NCBI GenBank assembly: GCA_910587685.1
Contig: CAJUMY010000012.1
Span: 1-49,886, forward strand
Reading direction: 5' to 3'
Origin: an uncultured Christensenellaceae bacterium
GTDB taxonomy: Bacteria; Bacillota; Clostridia; Christensenellales; UBA3700
Length of the DNA: 49,886 nt
Both the position numbers and the translations under genes were made by a program. Positions 9,468-18,278 of the stretch are shown piece by piece (within the stretch, counting starts at the first letter, position 1; every line of letters starts with the position of its first letter). Below the pieces are notes generated by a model. The model was not told the DNA's origin, made no database searches, and saw only the letters and a program-made list of their open reading frames with translations.

Positions 9468-9885
9468 GCATTGCGGGTATCAATACGCAGTGACAAAATG
9501 CGTTGAAAATGCAATCGAACGTCTCGCAACGCCTTTATCTATATAGTCGGCGTCGGGATATTGGAGAGAAATACGGTTTCGGAAATACTCATTTCCAACA
9601 AAGGGCGCTTATTGCGTAGAATTAGACCTAATAGCGTTTGACAAGATGAAACTATATGGATAAAATTATATAAGATATTATAATATATCGGAAATATCCA
9701 GAAAGGAAGAGAGGCGATTGTTTTATTGCTTCGACTGATATAAGATATAGGATCTGCCGACGGTACGCTTCGCTCGATATATCGCTATCGAAAAGCAATA
9801 CTCAGACAGCAGTGACCGATAAACGGACGGCAAAAGACGCGAAAAAATAAATTGTTACTTTTTTCACAAATTTTACGAAAAACAG
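9468..9885 (+). other. Gene-free stretch before adhE
   Basis: No convincing coding frame is present. The stretch holds one promoter-like pair (9638-9666), an AT-rich region after it, and the complementary octamers TATTGCTT (near 9726) and AAGCAATA (near 9794) that could close a long stem. A possible six-codon frame after AAGGAAGAGAGG near 9706 is too short to call. Confidence 0.5.
9638..9666 (+). promoter_or_regulatory. Promoter-like pair TTGACA-N17-TAAAAT with no gene directly after it
   Basis: TTGACA at 9638-9643 and TAAAAT at 9661-9666 are separated by exactly 17 nt. The next gene start is about 400 nt downstream (adhE), which has its own promoter. This pair could give a second, long adhE leader or a small RNA. 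Confidence 0.5.
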
Positions 9886-9914
9886 TTGACTAATTATTTT
9901 AATTGGTGTAATAT
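9886..9914 (+). promoter_or_regulatory. adhE promoter
   Basis: TTGACT at 9886-9891 and TAATAT at 9909-9914, spaced 17 nt. Transcription should start near 9921, giving a leader of about 147 nt before adhE. The Rex-like operator at 9926-9943 lies just downstream of the predicted start. Confidence 0.78.
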
Positions 9915-9925
9915 ATGGAAAATGG

Positions 9926-9943
9926 TTGTTAAATATTTAACGA
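9926..9943 (+). promoter_or_regulatory. Rex (redox-sensing repressor) operator
   Basis: TTGTTAA-ATAT-TTAACGA matches the known Rex consensus TTGTTAANNNNTTAACAA at all but one of its 14 fixed bases. It begins about 12 nt after the -10 box, where a bound repressor would block initiation. Rex releases DNA when NADH/NAD+ is high, and adhE is a classic clostridial Rex target, so the site would switch on ethanol production when NADH accumulates. Confidence 0.85.
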
Positions 9944-10067
9944 AATCGGCTTTATTCCTTTGCGTCGGCGATATTCAGTATAGCGAGAGACTAAAAAGGA
10001 AAGAATCGGTAGAGTATAGATATTACCGCATTTATTCAGAGAATATAATTTTTGGAGGATATAATAA

Positions 10068-12665
10068 ATGGCAAATGAATTGACTATTGCAGAACTCGTA
10101 TCAGAGAAGATCGCTAAAGTTCGTAAAGCTCAAGAGCAGTTCGCAACGTTCACGCAGGAGCAGGTGGATCACATATTCAAGTGCGCTTCGCTCGCAGCTA
10201 ACAAGCAGCGTATCCCCCTCGCGAAGATGGCTCATGCAGAGACAGGCATGGGCGTTGTCGAGGATAAGGTGATAAAGAATCATTACGCGTCCGAGTATAT
10301 TTACAATACTTATAAAGACACCAAGACCTGCGGAGTTCTCGAAGAGGACAACGGTTTCGGCATAAAGAAGGTCGCAGAGCCTATCGGCGTTATCGGAGCC
10401 GTTATTCCGACGACGAATCCGACGTCTACGGCTATATTCAAGGCGCTCATTTCGCTCAAGACTCGTAACGGTATCATCTTCTCTCCGCATCCGAGAGCTA
10501 AGAAATGTACTATCGAGGCGGCGAAGGTCGTACTCGAAGCCGCAGTTAAGGCAGGCGCTCCAGAGGGCATCATCGACTGGATCGACGAGCCGTCTATAGA
10601 AGGAACCAACGTCCTTATGAAGAATGTTGACATAATACTCGCGACCGGCGGTCCCGGAATGGTTCAGGCAGCGTACAGCTCAGGTAAGCCGGCTCTCGGC
10701 GTAGGACCCGGAAATACGCCCGCTATCATGGACGAGTCGTGCGACGTTAAGGTTGCGGTCAATTCCGTTATCCACTCCAAGACTTTCGACAACGGTATGA
10801 TATGCGCTTCGGAGCAGTCGATAATCGTTGACGCTAAGATATACAAAGAGGTTAAGGAAGAACTCAAGGCGCGTAACGCTCATATCCTTACCGCTGGCGA
10901 GATCGACGCCGTTCGTAAGATAATACTTCGCGACGGCGGCACGGTCAATCCCGCTATCGTAGGACAGCCCGCGGCGAAGATAGCCGAGCTTGCAGGTATA
11001 AAAGTTCCCGCGAATACTAAGGTTCTCGTAGGAGAGGTAGAGTCCGTCGAGCCGAGCGAACCGTTCGCTCACGAGAAGCTCTCGCCGGTACTCGCTATGT
11101 ACAAGGCTAAGAATTTCGACGACGCTCTCGCAAAGGCTGAGATACTCGTCGCAGACGGCGGTTACGGACACACTTCGTCGGTCTATCTCGATACGATAAG
11201 ATGTAAAGACAAACTCGAGAAGTTCTATAATGCAATGAAGACCTGCAGAATACTTGTCAATACTCCTTCTTCGCAGGGCGGTATAGGCGATCTATACAAC
11301 TTCCAGCTCGCTCCGTCGCTCACGCTCGGTTGCGGTTCGTGGGGCGGTAACTCCGTATCGGAAAACGTAGGTGTAAAGCACCTCATCAATATAAAGACTG
11401 TTGCAGAAAGGAGAGAGAATATGTTGTGGTTCAGAGCTCCGGAGAAAGTTTATTTCAAGAAAGGCTGTCTCGGCGTTGCACTCAAGGAACTTAAAGACGT
11501 AATGGGAAAGAAGAGAGCTTTCATAGTTACCGACTCTTTCCTCTATAATAACGGATATACCAAAGCTATCACGAAGCACCTCGACGATATGGGAATCAAT
11601 CATCATACGTTCTATAACGTCGCTCCCGATCCGACGCTCGCTTGCGCTAAAGAAGGAGCTAAGGCTATGGCTGAGTTCAAGCCCGACGTCATCATCGCTA
11701 TCGGCGGCGGTTCGGCAATGGACGCAGGTAAGATAATGTGGGTCCTTTATGAGCACCCCGAAGTAGATTTCCAGGATCTCGCTATGAGATTTATGGATAT
11801 ACGTAAGAGAGTTTACACTTTCCCGAAGATGGGAGAAAAGGCTTACTTTATAGCTGTTCCTACGTCGGCAGGTACGGGTTCGGAAGTTACTCCGTTCGCG
11901 GTCATTACCGACGAGAAGACTCATCACAAGTATCCGCTTGCCGATTACGAACTCCTTCCCAAGATGGCTATTATCGACGCAGACCTTATGATGAATATGC
12001 CTAAGGGACTCACCAGCGCGTCGGGCGTTGACGCGTTGACGCACTCCATCGAGGCTTACGGTTCGATGCTCGCTACCGATTTCACCGACGGTATAGCGCT
12101 CAAGGCTATAGAGAATATCTTTACGTATCTTCCGCGTTGCTATAATGACGGCGCTAACGATCCGAGAGCAAGGGAGAAGATGGCTCACGCTTCCTGTATG
12201 GCAGGTATGGCGTTCGCTAACGCGTTCCTCGGAATTTGCCACTCTATGGCGCATAAACTCGGCGCGTTCCATCACATTCCTCACGGCGTTGCGAACGCTC
12301 TTCTCATCACCGAGGTAATGAAGTATAATATGGTTCCCAATCCGCCTAAGATGGGTACTTTCCCGCAGTATGAATTCCCGCATACTCTCGACAGATACGC
12401 AGAAATAGCAGACTTCCTCCAGATCGAAGGAAAGAACAACGAAGAGAAAGTCAATAAGCTCATAGATAAGATAGAGGAGCTTAAGGCTGCGGTAGGTATG
12501 CCTAAGACGATAAAGGATTTCGGCGTCAAAGAGGAGGATTTCCTTGCTAACCTCGACGAGATGGTAGAGCAGGCGTTCGACGATCAGTGTACAGGCGCTA
12601 ATCCGCGTTATCCGCTCATGAGCGAGATGAAGGAAATGTATCTCAAGGCTTATTACGGCAAGTAA
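10068..12665 (+). CDS. adhE: Bifunctional acetaldehyde-CoA/alcohol dehydrogenase
   Basis: Reduces acetyl-CoA to acetaldehyde and then to ethanol, oxidising two NADH. The 865-residue protein is a fusion. The N-terminal aldehyde dehydrogenase half has catalytic C246 in MICASEQ. The C-terminal iron-dependent alcohol dehydrogenase half (from about residue 450) has GGGSAMDAGK, PTSAGTGSEVTPF and iron-ligand histidines in HSMAHKLGAFHHIPHG. Length and residue numbering agree with E. coli AdhE. The start has GGAGGA 8 nt upstream. Codon use is strongly biased, as for a highly expressed gene. A Rex-like site controls it and a terminator follows, so it is a single-gene unit. Confidence 0.97.
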   Translation: MANELTIAELVSEKIAKVRKAQEQFATFTQEQVDHIFKCASLAANKQRIPLAKMAHAETGMGVVEDKVIKNHYASEYIYNTYKDTKTCGVLEEDNGFGIKKVAEPIGVIGAVIPTTNPTSTAIFKALISLKTRNGIIFSPHPRAKKCTIEAAKVVLEAAVKAGAPEGIIDWIDEPSIEGTNVLMKNVDIILATGGPGMVQAAYSSGKPALGVGPGNTPAIMDESCDVKVAVNSVIHSKTFDNGMICASEQSIIVDAKIYKEVKEELKARNAHILTAGEIDAVRKIILRDGGTVNPAIVGQPAAKIAELAGIKVPANTKVLVGEVESVEPSEPFAHEKLSPVLAMYKAKNFDDALAKAEILVADGGYGHTSSVYLDTIRCKDKLEKFYNAMKTCRILVNTPSSQGGIGDLYNFQLAPSLTLGCGSWGGNSVSENVGVKHLINIKTVAERRENMLWFRAPEKVYFKKGCLGVALKELKDVMGKKRAFIVTDSFLYNNGYTKAITKHLDDMGINHHTFYNVAPDPTLACAKEGAKAMAEFKPDVIIAIGGGSAMDAGKIMWVLYEHPEVDFQDLAMRFMDIRKRVYTFPKMGEKAYFIAVPTSAGTGSEVTPFAVITDEKTHHKYPLADYELLPKMAIIDADLMMNMPKGLTSASGVDALTHSIEAYGSMLATDFTDGIALKAIENIFTYLPRCYNDGANDPRAREKMAHASCMAGMAFANAFLGICHSMAHKLGAFHHIPHGVANALLITEVMKYNMVPNPPKMGTFPQYEFPHTLDRYAEIADFLQIEGKNNEEKVNKLIDKIEELKAAVGMPKTIKDFGVKEEDFLANLDEMVEQAFDDQCTGANPRYPLMSEMKEMYLKAYYGK

Positions 12666-12712
12666 GATATATAAATTCTAACGAGGCTGTTGGATTTTGA
12701 ATGTAACACAAA

Positions 12713-12752
12713 ATAATTAAGACGGAGAGTGTACGCTCTCCGTCTATTTTGT
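12713..12752 (+). terminator. adhE terminator
   Basis: A perfect 9-bp stem GACGGAGAG/CTCTCCGTC (12721-12729 with 12736-12744) with a 6-nt loop is followed by TATTTTGTT and preceded by an A-rich stretch. It lies about 55 bp after the adhE stop. Confidence 0.85.
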
Positions 12753-12867
12753 TAAAGGATCTTTATATCGCTTTGGGTTAACGGACTCGAACGATCAAAG
12801 ATACAAAACGAAGCAATAGTTGGTTTGAAAGTATTGGATTTAGTAAAGGGTTTAGAGGTAACTTTAT

Positions 12868-13995
12868 TTATACTAGGCTGCCGAGCAAAAGCATTACGCC
12901 CGTCAATATTATCAAAAACGAAAAATTAAAAGCGGAGAAAACTGCGAGGTATTTTCCGCCTTTGCCGGCGTTATGCGCGCAGTATTCTCTAAAGGTGATG
13001 AGACTTGCAAGCGATGAAATAACAGTTCCCACTCCGCCGATATTCACGCCTATCAAAAGCGGCGCGTAATTGTCGGTAAACTGCGAAAGAAGGATAGCCG
13101 ACGGAACATTGCTTATTATCTGACAGGAAAGAGCGCTGAATAATAGCGTGTTTAGGTTCAATAAATTAGAGAAGAACGTACGCACGGGCTCTATTCTCGC
13201 CATATTCCCCGCGAAGATGAAAAAGAATACGAACGTGAATAAAAGAGGATAATCGACGGCAAGAAGAGCCTTTCTGTCGACTATTAGAAGGACGATCAAG
13301 ATGATCGGCAATCCTATCCAATAGGGGATCGCTCTAAACACCATTACGATAGACAAAACGAACAAGATAAGATACAGTATCGAGCGTTTGGGCTCGGGAC
13401 GAACCGTTTCTCCTTCGAAGGCGAGCGGTTCTTTTTTTACGAAGATGAAACAGCACGCCGTAATGAGCAATATTGATATTGCGAAAGGGATGATCATGAT
13501 CTTCATGAACTCGAGCGTCGGTATATCGAATTTGGAATACAGATATAGATTTTGCGGATTTCCGAAAGGAGTGAGCATCCCTCCGAGGTTTGCCGCGATG
13601 TTTTGCATAACGAAGGTGAAGATCATATACTTTTCTTTCTTGGCGTTCGTCAGTACGATGTATCCGAGCGGCAGGAACGTCAAAAGCGCCATGTCGTTCG
13701 CAATGAGCATAGAACCTATGAACGTGATGAATACCAATGCTATAACGGACGCTCTTGCAGTCTTGAATACTTTTACGGTCTTCTCCGCTAGGAAGTAGAA
13801 GAAGTTGACGTTTTTCAGCGCGCATACGATAGCGAGCGTGGCAAGCAGGCACGACAGCGTACGCAAATCGAAATACCCCTGATAATTCTTATCGGGCGGA
13901 ATAAAAAAGCACGTGACGAGCGCAAGCGTAAACGCAATCAGCATTACTATATTTTTGCGGGCAAATCTGCCCGTTTTTTCTAAAAACGTATTCAT
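12868..13995 (-). CDS. SLC13/ArsB-type (CitM-like) membrane transporter
   Basis: The 375-residue protein is almost entirely hydrophobic, with about ten membrane segments. Two repeated half-site signatures of the ion-transporter superfamily are visible: SMLIANDMALLTFLPLG with GNPQN in the first half, and SNVPSAILLSQF in the second. Relatives carry dicarboxylates, arsenite or Na+/H+, and the substrate cannot be read from the sequence. No clear ribosome site precedes the ATG; an extended -10 (TGCTAAAAT) lies just 10-15 nt before it. It points toward the adhE terminator and appears to be a single-gene unit. Confidence 0.8.
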   Translation of the reverse strand: MNTFLEKTGRFARKNIVMLIAFTLALVTCFFIPPDKNYQGYFDLRTLSCLLATLAIVCALKNVNFFYFLAEKTVKVFKTARASVIALVFITFIGSMLIANDMALLTFLPLGYIVLTNAKKEKYMIFTFVMQNIAANLGGMLTPFGNPQNLYLYSKFDIPTLEFMKIMIIPFAISILLITACCFIFVKKEPLAFEGETVRPEPKRSILYLILFVLSIVMVFRAIPYWIGLPIILIVLLIVDRKALLAVDYPLLFTFVFFFIFAGNMARIEPVRTFFSNLLNLNTLLFSALSCQIISNVPSAILLSQFTDNYAPLLIGVNIGGVGTVISSLASLITFREYCAHNAGKGGKYLAVFSAFNFSFLIILTGVMLLLGSLV

Positions 13996-14129
13996 AGCTG
14001 ATATTTTAGCATTTTTACGGAAAAAGCGTATCGAATTATAATAAGAATTTCAATAATTTTTTTGAAATGAAATCACGACTCGAACGGTCGATCTGACTAT
14101 CGGCTCGAATATCGCGATTCGCGGATATA

Positions 14130-14158
14130 TTGACACGTAGCCTATGCGATGATATAAT
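14130..14158 (+). promoter_or_regulatory. Consensus sigma-A promoter for the 14264 gene
   Basis: TTGACA at 14130-14135 and TATAAT at 14153-14158, spaced 17 nt: a perfect match in both boxes. It gives a leader of about 100 nt. The rest of the 13996-14263 gap shows nothing I recognise. Confidence 0.8.
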
Positions 14159-14263
14159 AAATTGAAATCAAATATTATATTACGCGTCTTTAAGAAGCTC
14201 GCGAGCATTGATAAGCGCGTTGAAACCGCAGTAAAGTAATTGTTTTAGGAAGAGAGAAAGTTT

Positions 14264-14938
14264 ATGAATAAAGATTATCTAAAAGCGTCATTGACGGAGA
14301 CTTTTTCGCCGTTTTTGATCTATATCGCATACTTTGCGTTTGCAAAACTGCCGTGGCAGGCGGGATTGTCCGTCGCAGTTGTGCTCGGCGTTATTAATAC
14401 TATAGCGTATTTTATCGTTCATAAAAGACGTAAGAATTTGCTTTACGGCGTTTCGGTAATATTCTCGCTTGTTATAGGAATGATCATCGCGGCGGTTTTT
14501 TCGAAGTTCGGAATATATCCCTTCCCCGATAATCTCATCGTTGCGGGAGCTTTCACGCTTTTCTTTATAGCTAAGACGCCGCTCTTTCTCTTAGGGTCTA
14601 AAGTGTATAAATTGACGGTTTCAATACTTTTAGCAATATCGTTGTTTGTTTTGACGATCGTGTTTTCTGTATACTGCTCGGCGAGCCCGCTCTTTATAGA
14701 GGGCGCCGTTATGTCGGCTGTCGCGATGAGCATAATGATAGGAGAAGCGTTGTATTTTTATACGGAAGATAACGTTATCAGCAAAATTAACGTGGGGTAC
14801 GTATTCATATATTATATCATTTTGGCGGCCGCGCTTGCTTTGCTTTCAGAGGGAGACTGTTGCGACGGCGACCTGTCAGGGATGTGCGATACGAAGTCGA
14901 AGAAGAAAAATAATAACAGCCCGCCCCCTCTCGAATAG
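14264..14938 (+). CDS. Multi-pass membrane protein of unknown function
   Basis: I do not recognise the family. The 224-residue protein has about six or seven hydrophobic segments between residues 12 and 200. Its short hydrophilic tail holds a cysteine cluster (DCCDGD, then GMC), a run of lysines and asparagines, and a PPP near the end. AGGAAGAGAGAAAG precedes the ATG, and a consensus promoter lies upstream. It ends about 130 bp before the thiC promoter with no clear terminator between. The strong promoter says it is expressed; nothing here indicates its role. Confidence 0.75.
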   Translation: MNKDYLKASLTETFSPFLIYIAYFAFAKLPWQAGLSVAVVLGVINTIAYFIVHKRRKNLLYGVSVIFSLVIGMIIAAVFSKFGIYPFPDNLIVAGAFTLFFIAKTPLFLLGSKVYKLTVSILLAISLFVLTIVFSVYCSASPLFIEGAVMSAVAMSIMIGEALYFYTEDNVISKINVGYVFIYYIILAAALALLSEGDCCDGDLSGMCDTKSKKKNNNSPPPLE

Positions 14939-15066
14939 CTTGTGACGCTCTGAATTAAAATGATGATCCGCTTTCCCTTCTATCGTCGCTTCACGTCGGC
15001 TTTAGCATAATTACGGAATTATCGGAATAAAGAGAGGACTTGACGCGGACAATTTATTAAGAGTAC

Positions 15067-15095
15067 TTGATTTCGATGCGGCTTTGTGCTATAAT
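15067..15095 (+). promoter_or_regulatory. Promoter of the thiC operon
   Basis: TTGATT at 15067-15072 and TATAAT at 15090-15095, spaced 17 nt, with TGC before the -10 (extended -10). Transcription should start near 15102, about 15 nt before the TPP aptamer. Confidence 0.85.
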
Positions 15096-15116
15096 ACTAT
15101 CAATATAATGGATAAT

Positions 15117-15202
15117 AACAAGGGGAGCTTGCAGTACAGGCTGAGAGGGAATTGCGCATTCCGACCCATAACCTGATGTGGATAATACCAACGTAGGGAG
15201 CA
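15117..15202 (+). ncRNA. TPP riboswitch (THI element)
   Basis: The conserved core is all present in order: AGGGGAGC, GCTGAGAGGG at 15140-15149 (pyrimidine-sensing side), GACCC, ACCTGAT at 15171-15177, GATAATACCA and CGTAGGGAG. It lies between a good promoter and thiC, with an intrinsic terminator right after it, so TPP binding should stop transcription of thiC-thiE-thiD. Confidence 0.96.
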
Positions 15203-15226
15203 TATTTTAGCTTTGTATCGAGAGGG

Positions 15227-15252
15227 AACCGTCCGCATAGGGGCGGTTTTTT
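15227..15252 (+). terminator. TPP-riboswitch expression-platform terminator
   Basis: The stem AACCGTCC/GGGCGGTT (15227-15234 with 15241-15248, one G-T wobble) has a 6-nt loop and a run of six T. It sits between the aptamer and the thiC ribosome site AAGGAG, as expected of a transcription-attenuating TPP switch. Confidence 0.88.
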
Positions 15253-15270
15253 GATTATAAGGAGTAGATC

Positions 15271-16572
15271 ATGGATTATACGACGCAGATGGACGCGGCG
15301 AGACGCGGTATCGTTACGAAAGAAATGGAAGCAGTCGCAAGAGAAGAGAATATCTCTATCGAGTCGCTTATGGAAGAGCTCGCGAAAGGTACGGTAATTA
15401 TCCCCGCTAACAAGAATCATAAGTGCCTAAAGCCGCGCGGAATAGGTTTTTCGCTGAAGACCAAAATTAACGTCAACCTCGGAACGTCGAGAGACTGTCT
15501 CGATATGCAGTGCGAAATGGCGAAGGTCGAGAACGCCGTTAAAATGGGCGCGGACGCTATCATGGATCTAAGTTCGTTCGGAGATACGAAGGTATTTAGG
15601 CGTAAGCTCACGAATGAGTGTCCCGCGACGCTTGGCACGGTGCCGATATACGACGCTATAGTGTATTATAACAAGCCGCTGAAGGAAATAACCGCGAAAG
15701 AGTGGATAGACGTAGTGAGAATGCACGCCGAGGACGGCGTCGATTTTATGACGATACACTGCGGCATCAATAGGAATACCGCGAAGAGATTCAAGGAGGC
15801 AAAACGCCTTACGAATATCGTTTCGCGAGGCGGTTCGCTCATTTTCTCATGGATGGAGCTCACGGGCAATGAGAATCCTTTTTACGAATATTACGACGAG
15901 ATACTCGACATATGCAGAGAATACGACGTTACGATGTCGCTCGGCGACGCCTGCAGACCGGGCTCTATTGCCGACAGCGGCGATATTTCGCAGATAGAGG
16001 AGCTCGTAACTTTAGGAGAGCTGACCAAAAGGGCGTGGGAGAAAGACGTTCAGGTAATGATAGAAGGTCCCGGACATATGCCGCTCAACGAAATAGAAGC
16101 TAATATGAAGATACAGAGAACGATATGCAAGGGAGCTCCTTTCTACGTTCTCGGACCGATAGTGACCGACGTAGCCCCCGGCTACGACCATATCACTTCC
16201 GCAATAGGAGGAGCGATAGCCGCAACGCACGGAGCGTCGTTTTTGTGTTACGTTACTCCGGCTGAGCATCTGAGACTTCCTAATCTCGAGGATATGAAAG
16301 AGGGCATCATCGCATCGAAGATCGCGGCGCACGCCGCCGATATAGCAAAGGGCTTAAAGGGAGCTAAGGACTGGGATAACGAGATGAGTACCGCCCGCAA
16401 AGATCTCGATTGGGAGAGAATGTTCTCTCTTGCTATAGACGAAGAGAAGCCGAGACGTTATAGAGCAGAGTCGACTCCCGAGCATCACGATACCTGCACG
16501 ATGTGCGGAAAGATGTGCGCGGTAAGGAATATGAACAAAGTACTCAAAGGCGAGGACGTTGACGTTATATGA
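15271..16572 (+). CDS. thiC: Phosphomethylpyrimidine synthase ThiC
   Basis: Converts aminoimidazole ribotide to HMP-phosphate, the pyrimidine half of thiamine, by SAM radical chemistry. The 433-residue protein is the short form lacking the N-terminal extension of the roughly 600-residue enzymes. The C-terminal 4Fe-4S motif is CTMCGKMC, that is CX2CX3C, one residue shorter than the CX2CX4C of the long enzymes. MIEGPGHMP and the Glu/His zinc-site segments are present. The start has AAGGAG upstream and the stop overlaps thiE by 4 bp. TPP controls it through the riboswitch. Confidence 0.96.
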   Translation: MDYTTQMDAARRGIVTKEMEAVAREENISIESLMEELAKGTVIIPANKNHKCLKPRGIGFSLKTKINVNLGTSRDCLDMQCEMAKVENAVKMGADAIMDLSSFGDTKVFRRKLTNECPATLGTVPIYDAIVYYNKPLKEITAKEWIDVVRMHAEDGVDFMTIHCGINRNTAKRFKEAKRLTNIVSRGGSLIFSWMELTGNENPFYEYYDEILDICREYDVTMSLGDACRPGSIADSGDISQIEELVTLGELTKRAWEKDVQVMIEGPGHMPLNEIEANMKIQRTICKGAPFYVLGPIVTDVAPGYDHITSAIGGAIAATHGASFLCYVTPAEHLRLPNLEDMKEGIIASKIAAHAADIAKGLKGAKDWDNEMSTARKDLDWERMFSLAIDEEKPRRYRAESTPEHHDTCTMCGKMCAVRNMNKVLKGEDVDVI

Positions 16573-17240
16573 CGATGGCGACGGACAAGTTTAAGGGCAG
16601 GAGCCTTTCCGATATGCTCACTCTATATCTTGTGAGCGATAGGAGCTGGCTCAAGGACGGCGAGAGTTTGGAGAGCGTCGTTAAAGAAGCGATACTCGGC
16701 GGAGCGAGCGCTATTCAGCTGAGAGAAAAGAATATCCCGAAGCAGGACTTTCTCGAAAAAGCCAAAGCGATAAAGAAAATCACGGATACATATAACGTAC
16801 TTTTCATAGTAAACGACGACGCGGACGTCGCTATCGAAGTCGGCGCCGACGGCGTACATCTCGGAGCGAGCGACTCCGCGATAGCCGAAGTCAGGAAGAT
16901 TGCGCCGAAAGATTTTATCATAGGATCGTCTGCAAGAAGCGTAGATATAGCGAAGAGAGCCGAGGCAGACGGAGCTGACTATTTAGGAGTCGGCGCCGTA
17001 TTCGGAACGGCTACCAAAAGCGACGCGAAGACTATAAGCGTTGACGTCCTTTCCGATATCGTAAAAGCCGTCGATATTCCCGTAGTCGCGATAGGCGGCG
17101 TCAATTATAAGAATATTCTCGAACTTCGCGGAAGCGGAGTCGCGGGGGCGGCTATAGTGTCGGGTATTCTCAAGGCCGACGACAAGAGAAGAGAGTCGGA
17201 AAGACTTCTTTCGCTAATGAAGGAGGTCAAGAATGGTTAA
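16569..17240 (+). CDS. thiE: Thiamine-phosphate synthase ThiE
   Basis: Joins HMP-pyrophosphate and thiazole phosphate to thiamine phosphate. The 223-residue TIM-barrel protein has the family motifs IQLREK, FIVNDDADVAIEVGADGVHLG, GSSARS and AIGGV. The ATG overlaps the thiC stop by 4 bp; an in-frame ATG at 16575 is an alternative. Its stop overlaps the thiD start by 8 bp, showing tight co-translation of thiC-thiE-thiD. A second, more divergent ThiE-like protein is encoded at 21398-22015. Confidence 0.95.
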   Translation: MTMATDKFKGRSLSDMLTLYLVSDRSWLKDGESLESVVKEAILGGASAIQLREKNIPKQDFLEKAKAIKKITDTYNVLFIVNDDADVAIEVGADGVHLGASDSAIAEVRKIAPKDFIIGSSARSVDIAKRAEADGADYLGVGAVFGTATKSDAKTISVDVLSDIVKAVDIPVVAIGGVNYKNILELRGSGVAGAAIVSGILKADDKRRESERLLSLMKEVKNG

Positions 17241-18045
17241 GGTCCTCACTATCGCGGGTTCAGACTCCAGCGGAGGAGCGGGAATACAGGCGGATCTTAA
17301 GACTATGACCGCGCATTGCGTGTACGGAATGAGCGTTATTACGGCGCTTACGGCGCAGAACACGACGGGAGTATACGGAATACTCAACGTTCCCGAGAGC
17401 TTCGTAAGAGAGGAGATAGACGCCGTATTCAGCGATATAACGCCCGACGCGGTCAAGGTCGGTATGGTGTCCGAGACGGAGATAATCAAGGCGATAGCCG
17501 ATAAGATGATCGAGTATTCGCCGAAGTATCTTATCGTCGATCCCGTTATGATCTCGACCAGCGGATATAAACTGTTATCGGACGAAGCTATGGAGACTTT
17601 GCTCACGCGTCTTTTGCCCCTTGCCGATATTGTCACTCCGAATATTCACGAAGCGGAAGCTATTACGGGTATATGCATTAAGAGTAAGTCCGACGCCGAA
17701 AAAGCGGCTATCCGTATGCGCGATATGGGTATGAAAAATATCCTTATAAAGGGAGGACACTTTAAGAACGACGCTGACGATTTGTTTTACGGCGAGGATG
17801 AAAGGTTCGTTTGGCTGAGCGCCGACAGAGTAGACAACAAAAATACGCACGGCACGGGATGCACTCTTTCGTCAGCTATAGCGTGCGATCTTGCGCTCGG
17901 ATACGATATGCTCGCCGCAGTAAAGAATGCAAAAGCCTACGTATTCGGGGCGATAGCCGACAATATGAATCTCGGACACGGAGACGGACCGCTCAATCAC
18001 GTCTACAATATTCCAAAGAGCGTCGTCGTGACGGCTGAGAAATAA
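17233..18045 (+). CDS. thiD: Hydroxymethylpyrimidine/phosphomethylpyrimidine kinase ThiD
   Basis: Phosphorylates HMP and HMP-phosphate to HMP-pyrophosphate for ThiE. The 270-residue ribokinase-fold protein has the N-terminal AGSDSSGGAGIQADLKT, then VVDPVM-like VDPVMIST, and the C-terminal anion-hole/catalytic motif THGTGCTLSSAIA. AAGGAGGTC lies 5 nt before the ATG, inside the end of thiE. It is the last gene of the TPP-controlled unit; no strong terminator follows directly, and the next promoter is at 18152. Confidence 0.95.
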   Translation: MVKVLTIAGSDSSGGAGIQADLKTMTAHCVYGMSVITALTAQNTTGVYGILNVPESFVREEIDAVFSDITPDAVKVGMVSETEIIKAIADKMIEYSPKYLIVDPVMISTSGYKLLSDEAMETLLTRLLPLADIVTPNIHEAEAITGICIKSKSDAEKAAIRMRDMGMKNILIKGGHFKNDADDLFYGEDERFVWLSADRVDNKNTHGTGCTLSSAIACDLALGYDMLAAVKNAKAYVFGAIADNMNLGHGDGPLNHVYNIPKSVVVTAEK

Positions 18046-18151
18046 TAAAAGTCGGATATAGAGTGTTAGCCGTAGAAAACCAGGGGATATAAAAGCTCTG
18101 TTCGAAGTAAAAAATATAAACTGTATCATATGTATGTTCATTTTTGATGCT

Positions 18152-18180
18152 TTGAAATAGTCTATGTATCGAAATATAAC
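18152..18180 (+). promoter_or_regulatory. Promoter of the thiS operon
   Basis: TTGAAA at 18152-18157 and TATAAC at 18175-18180, spaced 17 nt. Start near 18187 gives a leader of about 185 nt before thiS. No TPP aptamer core (CTGAGA plus ACCTGAT) is present in that leader. Confidence 0.6.
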
Positions 18181-18247
18181 GCGTATCGTTCTGTTTCGGA
18201 AGATAATGCGAAATATAGAAAACTAAATTAAATGGGGAACACCACCG

Positions 18248-18278
18248 AAAGGGCGTGCGATTTTGCGCGCTCTTTTTC
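18248..18278 (+). terminator. Hairpin terminator or attenuator in the thiS leader
   Basis: An 11-bp stem (18248-18258 with 18265-18275, two G-T wobbles) with loop GATTTT runs directly into T residues. It can end thiC-thiE-thiD transcripts, but as it lies downstream of the 18152 promoter it would also act on thiS transcripts, as an attenuator. The preceding GGGGAACACCACC is of unknown meaning. Confidence 0.65.

Noticed and set aside
12782..12890. Frame reading SNSWFESIGFSKGF and more, resembling the end of an acetyltransferase
   Set aside because: It is short, starts after a stop, has no ribosome site and the likeness is only to a general GNAT-like pattern; a gene remnant is possible but not shown.
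13334..13852. Second minus-strand frame inside the transporter gene
   Set aside because: It is a shifted-frame shadow: Arg/His-rich, with no start signal, while the transporter frame has clear membrane segments and motifs.
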